Source: Pipra filicauda (lineage: Eukaryota; Chordata; Aves; Passeriformes; Pipridae). Taken from it: 64,000 nt of DNA. This document shows, one piece after another, positions 23,764 through 36,655 of the stretch (the stretch's first letter is position 1; every line of letters starts with the position of its first letter). Made by a program: the position numbers and the translations under genes. The notes beneath the pieces are model-generated. The model saw only the letters and a program-made list of their open reading frames with translations. It searched no databases and was not told the DNA's origin. Where the stretch lies: positions 62,001 to 126,000 of the forward strand of contig NW_024104673.1 of the NCBI RefSeq assembly GCF_003945595.2. Direction: 5' to 3'.

Positions 23764-24120
23764 CATCATGGAATGGTTTGCACTGGAAAGAACTTTAAAA
23801 GTCATCTCATTCCACCCCCTGCCATGGGCAGGGACATTCTTCCACTGGCCCAGGTTGCTCCAAGCCCCGTCCAACCCGGCCTTGGACACTTCCAGGGATC
23901 CAGGGGCAGCCTCAGCTTTCTCTGGGCAACCTGTGCCAGGGCCTCACCACCCTCCCAGGGAGGAATTTCTCCCCCATATCTCATCTATCCCTGCCCTCTA
24001 GCAGTGGGAAGTCATTCCCATGTCCTGTCCCTGCAGCCCTTGTCCCAAGTCCCTCTCCAGCTCTCCTGGAGCCCCTCCAGTCCCCTTGGCTCCTGCAGTC
24101 ACTTTGCAGTGGTTACTGCC
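23764..24120 (-). mobile_element. CR1 LINE fragment, intergenic
   Basis: Reverse CR1: TCATGGAATGGTTTG start, CCCCTGCCATGGGCAGGGAC, GGCCTTGGACACTTCCAGGG, and further 5' parts up to the CTCCAGCTCTCCTGGAGCCC block. Confidence 0.9.
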
Positions 24121-25179
24121 ATATGAGCCACTTCCACCCAGAGATCTCCTGAGGATTGGCACAAAATGGGTTTGCCAATAGACAAGGTGGAAAGGGATCC
24201 CCTGGGGATGCTTTGGAAGGAAAGCTCACGGGAGCAGCAATTTTACAGCATCTCACACAAGATGAACTCTGGCTTCTCTCCCTAATAAAGATCTATGGCA
24301 GAGTCATTACAAGGATCTTATTTCCCCTGCTCAGGGAGACAAGAGTGTGAGAGGCAGCAGGATAAAAGGCCAGGATAAAAATCCACGGGAAGGTGCTGCC
24401 AGAGCCAGGCATCAGCTCCTGGGTGACGTTCCTGAAGGTCAGGTGGCAGGGCAGGAGGTTCTGAGGTCAGGATCCTGAAGGTCAGGTGGGCTCCTGAGGG
24501 GCAGGAGGCTCCTGGAATACTTCCTTTCCAAACCCATGCACAGAGCAAGGTGACTCTGAGCTGTCCCTGCCTGCACAAACCCTCCATTCCCAAAAAACTG
24601 ACACCAGGAATGGGTGATTTCCACTGGCATCATCCCCCTCCTCGGGTCTGCCTGTGCCTGGAGCTCTCAGGGCTGGGGAGAAGAGAAGAAAACCCAAGAG
24701 CCTGCACGGAGCAGCTTCCCCTGGGGAGAAGGATCCTCCCAGATCCAGACACAGATCCAGAGGTGTCCAACCAGGGCTGGAGCAGGAGCTGGGCTCCTCT
24801 CCCAGCAATCCCAGGGTGTTCCCTCTCCTGACTAAGCAGTGCAGGACTGCAGGAATCCTGTCTTTCCAGCTGCTGTTGTGCTGTGGACGAGGCTCAGGGC
24901 TGGGGGAAAGATGTTCCTCCAGGATTTGCCCCTACAATGAAGGGGGGTGAGATGAGAGAGAATGAGAGAATTGCCCTGCACTTAAAATTCTTCACACTTT
25001 TTTTGGCAAAGCATCATTGAAAATCCCACTGCAGACCCCCTCCTGCTTGGTTCTCCCACCTTCCACGAGGCTCCCAATCTTTGGGAATTAAAATAAAGCT
25101 TTCAGAGGTACCAAGTACAAGATTAATTTGGTTACTCAACGATGTGAAGGCCAAGGAAGCAAAGCACTGCCTATATCAC

Positions 25180-25312
25180 TTCATTTGGGAGGAGATTATT
25201 TAAATATATACATAAAATATATATATTGCATTTGTCCCCATATCGCTTCAATTCATTTGGGAGGAGATTATTTGAACATATATAATATATATATATATAT
25301 ATATATTCCATT
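25180..25312. repeat. Duplicated block with TA runs
   Basis: TTCATTTGGGAGGAGATTAT occurs twice, about 70 bases apart, each followed by an ATATAT run. Confidence 0.85.
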
Positions 25313-28300
25313 TGTATCCCCACCAAACAATTCTAAAAGTCACTGAAAAGCCTTTCACAGTTGGGCAAAACTGAGATATGGGTCAGGAAATTATTTTCCT
25401 ATTAGTTTCTGGGATGAAAAGGCTCTTAATAAAAGGCAAACACCTCAAGGCAGGGAAGGGAGGGAGAAGTCTGGGGCTTGTTTTAACAGCAACAAAGTAC
25501 CTGTGAAAGCCAAAGCACCTGTGTGGGAGCCAAATTACACATGGGCTGATCCACGGGGCCACAAATGGTGTTTGCAGAGGAAAGGAGAAGGTGCTTTGTT
25601 GCACATCACACCTCTGCAGACCACTCTTGACGCTCTCCCATAGCCCCATGAGGTGCCAAAAATGTCTCCCAGGGAGCACAGAGAGCCCTGGGACACAGGT
25701 GAGCCAAATATACAAGGATTTGGAGGAGCCCCAGGGCCGTCAGCTGAATCTGATGAGCTCTCAGAGCTCCCACATGTGCAGAGCCTCCAGCCCAGCTGCA
25801 GTTTGTTCTCTTAATTCTGGGTCTTAACACAAAACAGGTGTTTCCAGATCACAATCTCGCTTTGAAGGGTCAGAAGAAACCCGCTTTTACTTCTGACACC
25901 GGGCCAAGAACTCATTGTTTGCAAGCTTTGGAACTTCCCATCCCCTCCCGTGGCTTCCTGCTGCCCTGAGCTCCAGATAAACCCGAGCCACCACTGCAGT
26001 GATTGTTTCATCTTCTCCCTGCCACAACGGGCTGTTTTCTTGGAATCTGAGCTTGCTCCCATCCCCTTCCATCAGGTGATCTCAGCTCTCCCCAGACATG
26101 AACTGCCTGCAGGGACAGGGAGGAGTCCCTGAGCTGCCCCAGTCTCACGACAAAGGAAGCCTGGCACTTGTGGGGGGTTTTTATTTCCTCTCAGCTTCAG
26201 GCTGAAGAAGAGTTTTAACTCACTGCTGAAGCCATATAAAAACTCTATATCCCTTTCTTGCCAGAGAGCCAAAGCTCTGGGAAACAAGGGTTTATTCTCC
26301 TTTTTGTGGGCAAAAGCATTTCTGAGCAATAAATATGCCCCTTGTACTCCCACCCGAGACCCCCAAGCATCAGTCCAGCCCAGCTGCTGCAGGAAGAGCT
26401 CAGCTCTTCCTTCAATATCCAGCATTTTCCTCTGATCTGGGAGAAAAATCCCAGTTCCAGGTGACACCCCTGTGACTCAGTTTCCCCATGGAGGGGCCAC
26501 TGAGGGACCCGTGAGCAAAGCACCTGAAGACCTCCTAGAAACCAACTCCTACAGCCTGAAAAAAATCACTGAAAAACCAGTATTTACACTGTTGATACCA
26601 ACCAGCAAGAGGGGAGAGAGCAAAGGACTTGGCAGAGCCTCAGTGGCCAGGGGAATTCCCTCAATCTTGGCCTCGCAGGAAGCCCATTTTTCAGCTCTTT
26701 ATTCCATAGCAATCAGAAAAGGAAACAGAAAACCACATCCTCTCTCTCCATTCATAACCTGCTGCACCTCCAGTCCTGCCCTGGCCTTGCTGTGCCTCTT
26801 ATCTCCCCTCTCCACAGGCTGTCCTCACATTTCCCTCCTTGCATGGCCAACAACTTCATTCCCTGCTCTAATTGAACGACCACAAGGTCGCCTTCACCTT
26901 GTCCCAGCCAACCCTCAGGGCAAGAGCTTTGTGAGTAGAAAAACCCATTTATCCCAGGACAGGCCATAAATTTGCATCTGCACTGATTTGTGGGGCTGAG
27001 TCTCCTCCTTGGAGAATTTTAAGTGGATTTAAGGGATGGGACAGATTTATTGGGCTCTGTGGTCTGGAGTTTTCCTGGGTCTGTTTAGTGCCACGTTGGG
27101 GTCAGGGGTTAAAGACCCCAGATCATAAAGGGTTCAATAGCTGAGCCTGGATTTTTGTGTCTTTACAGCACTAATAGGATGCTGGGGCAAAATACAGAGT
27201 GAGGGGGTTGTATTTATTCCCCCCCAACCAGGGCCCTGTGGGCCTGCAGGCTGGAACAGCAGAGCTTTGCATTGTGCAAAGCACCAGGTGCAGATCCCCG
27301 GTGCAGATTAACACAGAAGGATTTTTGGCTTTTCTCTTTATACCTGCCAAAGCTCCAGCACTGAACTCCCACCCCCCCTCCTGCCCCATTTTCCTGGCAG
27401 GAAGCCGTGGCTGGTCAAGCTGGATTAAACATCACTGTCACCAGCAGCATGGGAAGGTCAGGGGTGGCTAAAGGGGAAGGGTCAGAGCCCCCAAAAAGGG
27501 GGACTGGACCCACAGCATCCACCTCCTGCAGCACCCTCTGAGCAGGAATCTCTGTGGGATCAGGGAGGGGATGCTTTTTACCTTGGAGTTTGGCAGCACC
27601 TCACGGCTCCTCGCAACAGAAGGTGCCAGTGCAGCACAAACCAACCACCAGAGCAGAGCCAGGGCTGCTGAGACCCCCAAAACCTTCCTTGGCACAAGCC
27701 TCCCTCCCTCTGCCTCAGCTGGGCATCGCAGGAGCACCCGGGAGAGGAGGAATATCCGATGTTTTCCAGCAGGGTACAGCCCCCCGAGCCTGGCAGCAGC
27801 CCACGGAGCCACCCCCGCGCTGCATCACACGGGGATCACCCCTTCTCCTGCCGGCCCCATCCCAAACCTCAGCTCCGGCAGCACGACGAGCAGGAACACA
27901 TTCCATCCCCTGCAGCCTCCGACAGCGCCCCGAGCCCGGCGCGGAGCACGAGGCACGGCAGCACCTCCACCCGTGCCACTCCTGGCTCGGGGACGGGGCC
28001 ACCCACCTCCACACCCCATCCGAGCCCCAGCCGTGAACTCCTCTCCCGGAGCAGCATCTGGCTGCTCCAACCCGGGAGCAGTTGGCACGTTTGGGGAGGT
28101 CACGGGGAGGACGCGGAGCCCGGGGGAGGTGACCTTGGTGGCAGCCGGGAGCCGGCCGGTCCCACAGCGCTGGATGCGCCGCGTTGCACAACCAACACCT
28201 GGCAGAGCCCACCCTGCCTCGGCAGGTACCTTGTGACTGCTCCCGCCGGAGCTGCGGCTCCTTCTGAGGAAGGTCTTCTATTTTGGGAAGAATGTTTTCA

Positions 28301-31204
28301 CTCGGCCTATATTAAGCACATTCATTTCGCAGTCACAAGGCAGGCGCTGAGCGGTGCGGGAGCCTCTTCTCCTCCAGCAGCTCCTCAGCCCGGCAGATCC
28401 CGGATCCCAGCGGTGTTGGCACACGCCAGCCCAGCCCGCTGCTCGCCGGGACTCTGCCAAATTGCATCCCGTTCGCATTCCTTCCCATTCACACCGGCGA
28501 ACTGCTCAGCACCTCTTTAAATTCCTGGCTCGAATTCCATCACCGCCCCCCCCCTCATCCCGCTCCTGGAGACGGGAAAAGCCGCCGAGCGTTGCTGCAA
28601 CACCCGACACGCGACGGCAGCGTGGAGGGAAAGCATTGAGAAACCCTCAGGTGTGGCCTCTGCTCCCCAGGGAAGCTGCGTGGGCAGGGGACGACAGCGG
28701 GATTGGGTTAGGGAAGGGTCAGCCAGGCTTTTCCACCTTTTACCCCCGCTCCTTCTCCGGGACGCTGGGCCCCGGTGAGGAGGTGGATCTCTGCCCCGTG
28801 CCTCGTGGACGCTCTAATTGTGATTACAGCCCTCTGGGGATGACAACAAAAGATAAACAAACGCCTCTCCCAGGTCTCACGGCCCGGCTGGATGAGGCTC
28901 GTGGGAAAGCCCTGGGGCAGCGGGATAATGAGGAGCTGGCGATGAGCAAGGAGCATCCTCTGCTCTGACTCAGGCGGGGCTCAGCCTGGCCCCACGAGCC
29001 AGCCCGTCGAGGTGCGATGGGCAGGCCAGGACCCCTCGGCTTCGCTGCCCGTCCCGCTGCTCCCCCCTGCCAGCTGGGCTTGGGGACCTGCGTGGAATTT
29101 AGGCCGGCTGGGCAGGGATGGCTATAAATAGCATCGTTTCAGATTCAGCCTGCTCATCCCTTCAGTCTCTGGGTTATTTTCTCCCTCTTTCCACGGCTCT
29201 CTGCGGGCTGGGATGAAGGGGAAGCACAGGCTGGACCCTCCCTGAAGTCACACAGGGAAAACAGGGAGACGGAACAGTTAAATTGGTTCGAATCCCCGAT
29301 GTTGATGCACTTATGCCAGATTAACCTTTGCATCAATAGACTCCCAAATCACACTAAACTGGCTTAACCCTCCCCTAAATGGGTTTAACTGGTTTGCAGC
29401 AGGGGCTCGTACAAGTTTAACGAGCTCAGCTGAGTCCCAGCAGTGGTGCTTTCCCTGAGCCCCCATCACAGCTCTGTGCAGAGAGCGGCCCCAGGCCCTC
29501 CCCCAGCTGCTTTGTGGGCTGGAAGGAGTGGGGATAACTCCCTTGAGCATGGATATCATTTCCAGAAGGTTCTCCCAGCCCCCCAGTGTTTATTTTTCCC
29601 AGCCCCTTGGCACACCGGCTCAGGAAGGGACCCCAAAATGCCCCTTATTTCCAGCTCCCCACACTATCAGGGTTACAGAGGCCCTGCCCTGACACCCCAA
29701 TAAACCAACCTCCTGCAAAGTGAGAGAAAACAGCCTGGCACCCCCAACACAGCCAGCAGTGGCCCCCCTTTTCCACCTACCCCTCCTCACAGCATGGTTT
29801 CCCCGGTCCCGGAGGAGCCAGCAGCGGAGAGGAGCCTGTGCCCAGCCGGGTCTGGCAGAGCCCCAGCCCAGGACCAGCTTCTTGGCAGGGCTGAGCCCTT
29901 AAACCTGGCTCAGAGGCCGAGCAGGGAACAGCAAGAGCTGAGACCCCACCCCGGGCGACCCCCCACAGCCGGGAAGGAGCAATTTGGGGAGATCGGGGCC
30001 ATTTGCAGATGCTCCGAGACAGACAGGGACAAAGCAGCTGCAAACGAGCCATGGCTCCAGGCGAGGAACGTTTTCCTCGCTCTGTGACCCAGCAAAACTG
30101 GAGCTTTTAAGTACCAGCCGCAAAATTAGGCATAAAACCCCCCCTCGGTTCCCTTCGTGCTGCGGCGCCAGTGAGGACAGAACATCCTGGAGGTGTGAGT
30201 AACCCCCGGTGCCAGCCCCGCGCCGCGGCAGAGGCGCCCGGGGCGCAGCAGCACCTCAATTAGGAGGTGAGGTGAGGCAAGAGCTGGCCCCGTGTGTGCC
30301 GAGCAGCACGTTCCCGCTCTTATCAGCTCCATCGGTACCTGCAGCCAGCGTTTCTCCGGTCGCGATCCCGTCCCTCCGAGCGGAGCAGCCAGAACGGAGC
30401 CTTTCCAGCTCCAGGGGGTCCTTTAAAGCCCACCAGACACCTGCAGCTCATCAGCCCGTCAGCTCCCTCCTTTCCCATTGAGTCACCAGCTGTTCCCACT
30501 GATTCACCCCTCTCGGCCACCTCTCCTTTCCGTGGCCCATGGCCATTTCCCTGGTCCCCTGGTTCCCATTGACTCACTCTCATAAAGCTCACCCTCCCTT
30601 TTCCATTCCCATCCTGGTCATCTCTGGTCACCTGGACTCACCCTGAGGAGCCATGAGGAGCATCCCAGTGCGGGACCCGCAGGCTGGGCAGCTCCAAAAA
30701 GCCACCTCCAGACCTGTGCAGAAGCACCATTCCCAGGCCCCAAAGCTACAGGGAGCACCCTTTTCCAGGAGCAAAGGATTCCTCCCTGTTTCTCACCCTG
30801 GTTGGCATCTTCTGCTGTGTTTTCTTCCAGGGACCATGGGAAAAATACCAAACGCTTTGCAGACCTTAGATGTGATCAGTGCCTCAAACATATTCCTTCA
30901 CACTTCCCATCCCTCCCATCCATCCTGGAACCATCCCACGGGTTCCTTTACTCCAGCTGCAATACAGGAACCGTTTAGGAACGAGTCTGGAAGACTTGGG
31001 GAGCGCGGGGAAGTGGGATTTTGGGGAGCAGGGAGGTGCAGGCCCCGGCTCGTGCCGCGCCGCCGGCGCGCCCAGAGCGGCTCCGAGTGGAAAATTCCTG
31101 CCCCCGCCGAGCTCGGATTGTGGTCCGACAGGTTTCAGTCCCAGCCCCTTTATTTGTGTCAGTGCAAAAACTCATCCCTAGGGCATTTGTTTGGATCACA
31201 TGGG

Positions 31205-31317
31205 CGAGCGTATAAAAATGGGCCCTACCTGTCCAGGCCAGTTAGCACCTGGAAAGGGAAGGCGGCTGCTGGAGCGGAGGGAAGAGCCGCGGGACGGCAC
31301 AGGGCCGGTGCACACAG
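31205..31317 (+). promoter_or_regulatory. Candidate TATA promoter and leader exon
   Basis: TATAAAAA at 31211-31218 is followed about 100 bases on by a good donor, CACACAG|gtaacc (31317/31318). A short untranslated exon of about 75 bases starting near 31240 could therefore exist. It would be a distal leader of RHOBTB2 or a separate transcript. The 23-copy array begins 14 bases after the donor. Confidence 0.3.
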
Positions 31318-31330
31318 GTAACCACAGAGC

Positions 31331-31726
31331 AGATCTACCCCTGGAGCACATCTACCCCCGGAGCAGATCTACCCCCTGGAGCAGATCTACCCCCGGAGCA
31401 GATCTACCCCTGGAGCAGATCTACTCCCTGGAGCAGATCTACCCCCTGGAGCACATCTACCCCTGGAGCAGATCTACCCCCGGAGCAGATCTACCCCTGG
31501 AGCACATCTACCCCTGGAGCAGATCTACCCCCTGGAGCAGATCTACCCCCGGAGCAGATCTACCCCTGGAGCACATCTACCCCCTGGAGCAGATCTACCC
31601 CCAGAGCAGATCTACCCCCTGGAGCAGATCTACCCCCGGAGCAGATCTACCCCCTGGAGCACATCTACCCCTGGAGCAGATCTACCCCCAGAGCAGATCT
31701 ACCCCCTGGAGCAGATCTACGCCCCC
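31331..31726. repeat. 23-copy 17/18-bp minisatellite
   Basis: GGAGCAGATCTACCCCTGG and its variants (GCACATCT for GCAGATCT, CGG or AGA for TGG, four or five C) are repeated; I count 23 ATCTAC cores. Most units contain the palindrome AGATCT. The array alone explains the 295-codon open frame at 31191-32078. Confidence 0.95.
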
Positions 31727-34700
31727 CATTTTTCCCCAGGGATTTGCCAGGGCTGCTCCTGGGATGGCGAGGCTGAGGGTTTCTCCGCCGGGAAGTTGTG
31801 GGGTGGGGGTGCAGAGGTGTGTGGGATTTGGGAGTTGGGAAGTGGGTGGGAGCCGGGGTGGTTCATGCACAGGAGGAGCTCTGAGTGTCCCCGGGGTTGT
31901 TTCCAGCCCCCAGGGTGACACAGACCCTCCAGCCCCTCGTTCCCTCCTGCCCCCTTTGCTCCCCTCTGAGCTGTCGGGAATTGGGTTGTCCGACCCCCGG
32001 AGATTCCCTGGGGTGTGCTGGTGGCCCTCAGGGTTTAACAAGTGGCCCGTGGGCAGCGAGGTGGGTGCTCACGGGTGACCCCAAGCCATGGGGGCACACA
32101 GCTCCCAGCGTGGGACGGATCCACCCTGTTTTCCCCCGGGAACAGCGCGGATCAAACCCGGCTCTCCCCGGCCGCTGTTCCAATAAGGGGTGTTGACGTC
32201 TCCTGGCAGGTTGTCAGGACGTCCCTGCAGCCACCAAAGGCTGGTGTCACCGCCCTCCCTGAGCCTCCTGCCAAGGCAGGGGGACGGGCGGTGCTGCTGC
32301 CGCTTCCTCCGGCCGGGAGCCGTTAGGATGGGAAGTGGTTTTGGGGATTTGGGAGCTGTTTCACAAGCGAGGGAGGGCACGGGGCACGGCCGCCCTCCAG
32401 CAGGCCAGGACTTGCAGCCAGGCTCTGTGATGATGAAAGAGGGTGATTTGCCTACTCCAGGGGTTCCTGGCCTGCTCCCAGTGCTGTCTGACATCCCATG
32501 TTCCCTCTTTTCTGGCCGTTCCTTCCCTCCCTCACCCCAACAGGGGCTCTGGGATCCCCACGAGTTTTCTCCCCCCCCCCCCAGCATTGCTTCTTCCCCT
32601 TCCTCTGCTCTCCATCCCTTCTTGGAGACAGTTGCTTAGAAACAGACTCCTCGTTCTTTGATGTTTTAATTCTTTTTTTATTTTTTTAAATGGGGGAGAG
32701 CAGTGGGGGTAAAAGGAGATGGCAGGACGGGACGTGCTGGGGAGCAGAGTGGGGAGGAGGGCCCAGGAAACAGCTACCACTGAGGGAAAGGTCTAAAACA
32801 AGCAAACCCAGCATTTCTCCCCCTTTAGGAGACGTGCAGCCCTCCCAGACCCCACACCATGCTCTGTTGGGGGTGCTGGCTGCAGCCAGCCCCAGGAGTC
32901 AGTCCCTGGAGGGTCCCATTTTCCCCCTTCTCTCTGACCAGCAGCGCCCAGGCACCCCCCCCCCACCCACAGCAGCTCCCTGGGTGCGATGTGAGAACCA
33001 ATTCCCTGGGGGGAAGCTGCTTGGAGGGTTATTTTCCTTTCCTGCTGAAGAGCCCAGGCTGGTTGGCAACGTTAATCCGCCTGTTTTTTTGCGCTGCTCT
33101 CCATGGCAAGAGAAGCAGGAGAAAAGGGAAACAGAGAAGCCACAGGATGCACCGTTATAAGAGGAACTTTCCCCAAATAGAAGCTTTTCACAGCTTTTTC
33201 ACGAGGCGTCAGCAGCTCTTAATACTGTATGAAACTGTGAATGCTGCATGAGGCAGCCGGGCCGGGGGGAGCCTGTCAGTGCTCCAGGCTGCAGCTGCAG
33301 CCTCTCCCAGAGTGTGGGGCCGGCCCTGCACCCCAAAACCTGGCTGGGATGTCGGGAAGAGGCAGCTGGGGGAGCAGCCTCAGCTGTGATTCCACCTCAG
33401 CAGCGTTTCCTGCACCCCTCAGGGTGCTAAATCCAATACATCCCAGCTGGAGGGTGCAGAAATCCTGCACACACGGACCAGGACCTTGGGTTTTGCCCTG
33501 ACCTGGTTTTTAGCTGCGAAAGATCCGTCTGGAGAGCCCCAAATGTTCATTAGCTCAGCGCTGGGGCGAGGGGAGGCTGCGCTTGTGTAATAAGTCTCAT
33601 TTTACAGCAGTACACGGCTCCTTCTGGGTTTAAATATTTATAAGCTGAGCGCTGAGTCCCTGAAGTTGTGCAGTTGGTGTCGATGGCAGGGTGAGCTGTC
33701 ACCCGAGGAGGATCAGGTGGCTGATTCCAGGGCTGGGAGACGGGATCCAGGTGGGCAGCTGGGCCACAGGATGTGCAGGCAGTGAATTGCCAGAGCACCC
33801 CAATCTCCTGGCTCGGGGACAGACCCTTCTGCTCTGTCAGAACAGGGGATGAAAGGTGCAAAAATGTTCTTTTTGCTTGTTTTAGACCTTTCCTTCTGGT
33901 TTTGTGGGCTCTCCTCCCTGGCCTGCTCCCCACCAGTGTGTTGGCACATCCCAGTGGTGCAGGGTCCCTTTGTCCCCACTGTTCCCCCATCAAGGTTGGG
34001 GTTTGCCATTTTTGCAAAGATTTCTCCTTCTTCCTGGCTCCTAGTGGATATCAAGCCCACAAACCCCATTTTTTTTTGAGCTGGCACCTCCCTCCCTGGC
34101 TGCTGCTGGGGCTGGGGAGCCCACAAAGATGCCTCTGGCAGGAGATCCCAGGAAGAAAAACTGCAGACTTGGGGTTTTCAGAGCAGCAAAATGGAGGAGT
34201 GACCCTTATTGCTCTTCCTGGTGAATCCATGGAAGGACCCAGTGCCGTGGTGTGTCCGTGGAACCCACTTCCCAGCGGGAGCCAGGCATGGGTTGGCTTT
34301 GCCAGGAGCAGAGCCCAGGCTGGACTCTGCTCCAGCCTGACGTGTGCAGGCACTGCTGAGCCAGTGACAGGGGAAGGAGGGACAGCCCTGCTGCCCTGCC
34401 TGGATCCAGAGCTCCCGGGAGGGGAGCCTTGGGCAAACCAAACATGCTGGTCCGCTGGCCACCCCGGGAGCCAGGCACTGCCCGGGGTGTCTGTGCCCAC
34501 AGGGAAGGCTCTTAGCCCAAGGGTAAGGTGCTTGGAGCAGGGCTGGGAACTGGGGGACCCCTGGAGTGCCCCAGGGCTGAGGGGAAGTTGTCACTGTGGA
34601 ACCTGCAGAGCAGGGCCGGGGCTGTGTGTGTGCCTGTTGCACGGATCTGGTTATTCAGATCTGTTTGTTCAGACTGCTCTGCACGGCGAAGGGGGTGGCA

Positions 34701-35929
34701 CGAGGAGGGCAGACCTGGCAGCGAGACACAGGGACAGTGGGAAGAGGAGGGACAGCTCTGTCCCCACACTGGGACACTTCTTGGCCAGCCCAGGTGGCCC
34801 GGCAGGACTTGCCTTCCCAAAGGCTCCCTGTCCCCAAGGTCACAGGGTGACAACGTGCAGAGGGACGGGGTGGCTTTGGGGTCTGAGTCCGTGTTTGGGG
34901 TGTTTTTACAGAGCCCTTCTGCCCTCTCCCTTCAGAGTCTGCCAAGAGAAAGAGATGGAAAGCCAAGGGAAAGGCAGCCCCGCCGGGAAGATGACTGCCA
35001 TGGCTCACAGCCTGTAAGTACCCTCCTCCCCCGAGCTGCCTCCTCCAGCCCCCTCATTCCAGCACTTTTCCTCCAGCCACTTTCTCCAGGGGACTTTGCT
35101 CTTTGCTCCCCTCTGACACACTTCACTGTGATGCCTCTTTCTCCCACGGATAAGGTGGAAAACTCGCAGCAGAGCTTAGGGCAGAGCCAGGCAAAGGCAT
35201 GATCCTGGGGGGGGGAGGGCTTTGGGAACGTGTGGTCTGGGGCTGCTGGAGTGTATTGGGGTGTCTCCCCACTCCAAACCCCCTTTTGCAGCGAGGGGTG
35301 CATTGCCTTGGTCTGTCTCAGCCCTTCAGGCCTTTGCAAGGTGAATAACACTGAGCTCAGCTTGAGTTGGGGGTCAGGGAGGGGGGCCCTGGTGGGGGCA
35401 GGGCCGGGAAATCTCCAGCGATTGCAGAGCATTTTCTGGCTGCTCCAAGGAGCAAACGGGTTTGGATTTGGATTCCTGCATCCTGACCCTCAGCAAGGTT
35501 GGGCAGGGGCCTGGCAGCACCCGGGAGGGGTGGAAACGCCCCTGGCATTAAACTAGAGAGTCATAAAGTTTACTGGGGAGGGCACGGCTGGAGCAATGTC
35601 CGCTCATGGCTCAGGGACCTGGGGAGCTTCTTCATTCCTCGCTGGGGAGCAGGACAGGGGGGCAGGAGGACGCTGGGGGGTGAAAAGGGATGCTTGGTGC
35701 CAGCGGTGTGAGCTCCCCGGGGTGACCCCCAGCGCTCGGCCCTCGGGTTTGGAGCTCTTTGCCTGGGGGGGAGGGTGATTACGGAGCTGGACAGATGGGA
35801 GTCCCTGGGGACGACTGCAAGAGGCTTAAATCAGAGAGAGAGATGGGAGCAGGGAGAAAACGGCCTTTTAATCACAGCCCTGCCAGAGACAGCAGTGCTG
35901 AGGGAGGGGAGATCCCACCTGGCAGCTGT

Positions 35930-35990
35930 GCCATGCCATGGGCAGCTGTGCCATGCCATGCCATGCCATGCCATGCCATGCCGTGGGCTT
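35930..35990. repeat. CCATG pentanucleotide repeat
   Basis: GGCAGCTGTGCCATGCCATG is repeated, then (CCATG)n runs for about 35 bases from 35949. Confidence 0.9.
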
Positions 35991-36199
35991 GCTTGATGCA
36001 GCAAGTCAGCTGAGACTCTTGTTTCTCCTCCCACGGAGCAGGGGGGCTGTGAGCAGCACCCACGTGCTCCACAGATGCTCCCCAGCCCCTTCTTCCCCTG
36101 CCTGGTGCCCTCCCCGGTGCCTCCAGCCACCGGCTCTCTCTTCCCGGGAAAAGGGGCCGGCTGGAGCTGCGCAGCTCGGAGCGTTTCGACTGCAAGTGA

Positions 36200-36250
36200 C
36201 AATCGTGCTTTTGTTTTGCCTGGCCAATCGTGCTTTTGTTTTGCCTGGCC
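36200..36250. repeat. 25-bp direct duplication
   Basis: CAATCGTGCTTTTGTTTTGC followed by CTGGC occurs twice in tandem, upstream of the candidate RHOBTB2 first exon. Confidence 0.9.
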
Positions 36251-36399
36251 GGGAGGGGGGCAGGCGGCAATTTGGCTGCCCTGAAAGCTGCCGGGAACCC
36301 TTTCTGCCACAATTAAGCACCTGCTACAAAGAGAGCAAATAAGCCAAATCATGCGGCTGGCAAACAAGCTCTACGTGTTCCTTCCCCCGTGACCCACTC

Positions 36400-36655
36400 C
36401 AAGAAGCAGAGAGAGAGCTCCGGGCTGCGGCTCTGGCTGCTCGCAGCTCCCGTTGCAGGGAGGGGGGGGATTAAATAGTTCTGCGTGGAGCCAAAAAAGC
36501 TCCTCCGCCCGCTCGCGGTTCCCGGCGTGGGCACGGAGGCAGCGCCGCGAAGCTGCCGGTGCCCGGCTCAAAAGCCTCAAGGGCTTCTCCCTCCCTAAAT
36601 TAGCGGCTCCATCTCCTTCTGCTATGGAGAGGCAGATCCCCGTCCTGCGCGTTAG
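36400..36655 (+). other. RHOBTB2: Candidate upstream first exon of RHOBTB2 with in-frame N-terminal extension
   Basis: A GC-rich stretch ends in a GTTAG|gtgagg donor at 36655/36656. An ATG at 36624 has G at -3 and +4, a favourable context. It gives ten codons (MERQIPVLRV) and two further bases; splicing to 41119 completes an Arg codon and continues SQL into the standard start Met. The result would be a 14-residue extension (MERQIPVLRVRSQL) and a 750-residue protein. The frame stays open further upstream to an ATG at 36453, so the true start could differ. The exon's 5' limit is not visible. From memory, N-terminally extended isoforms are annotated for human RHOBTB2, but I could not align them. 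Confidence 0.5.

Larger units (their letters stand above)
22961..36399. other. PEBP4/RHOBTB2 head-to-head intergenic region
   Basis: No protein-coding exon is recognised. The stretch holds a CR1 (about 23.76-24.12 kb), a TA-rich duplication (25.18-25.31 kb), isolated TATA-like boxes (29123 and 31211), the 23-copy array at 31.33-31.73 kb, a CCATG run (35.93-35.98 kb) and a 25-bp duplication (36.2 kb). The many open frames, including a 414-codon one at 33773-35017, show no domain or recognisable protein and are probably chance frames in GC-rich DNA. Confidence 0.6.

Noticed and set aside
29123..29130. TATAAATA box in intergenic DNA
   Set aside because: No donor, frame or known gene follows within a reasonable distance; kept only as a note.
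29285..29295. GGTTCGAATCC, a perfect tRNA B-box
   Set aside because: No A-box or cloverleaf stems occur in the 75 bases before it, so it is a chance match.
31191..32078. 295-codon frame with repeated LEQIYP-like peptides
   Set aside because: The repeat unit simply keeps this frame open; there is no start context or flanking coding signal.
33773..35017. 414-codon open frame, plus strand
   Set aside because: No domain, signal or recognisable sequence; composition is that of GC-rich intergenic DNA with chance stop-free reading and no promoter or synteny support.
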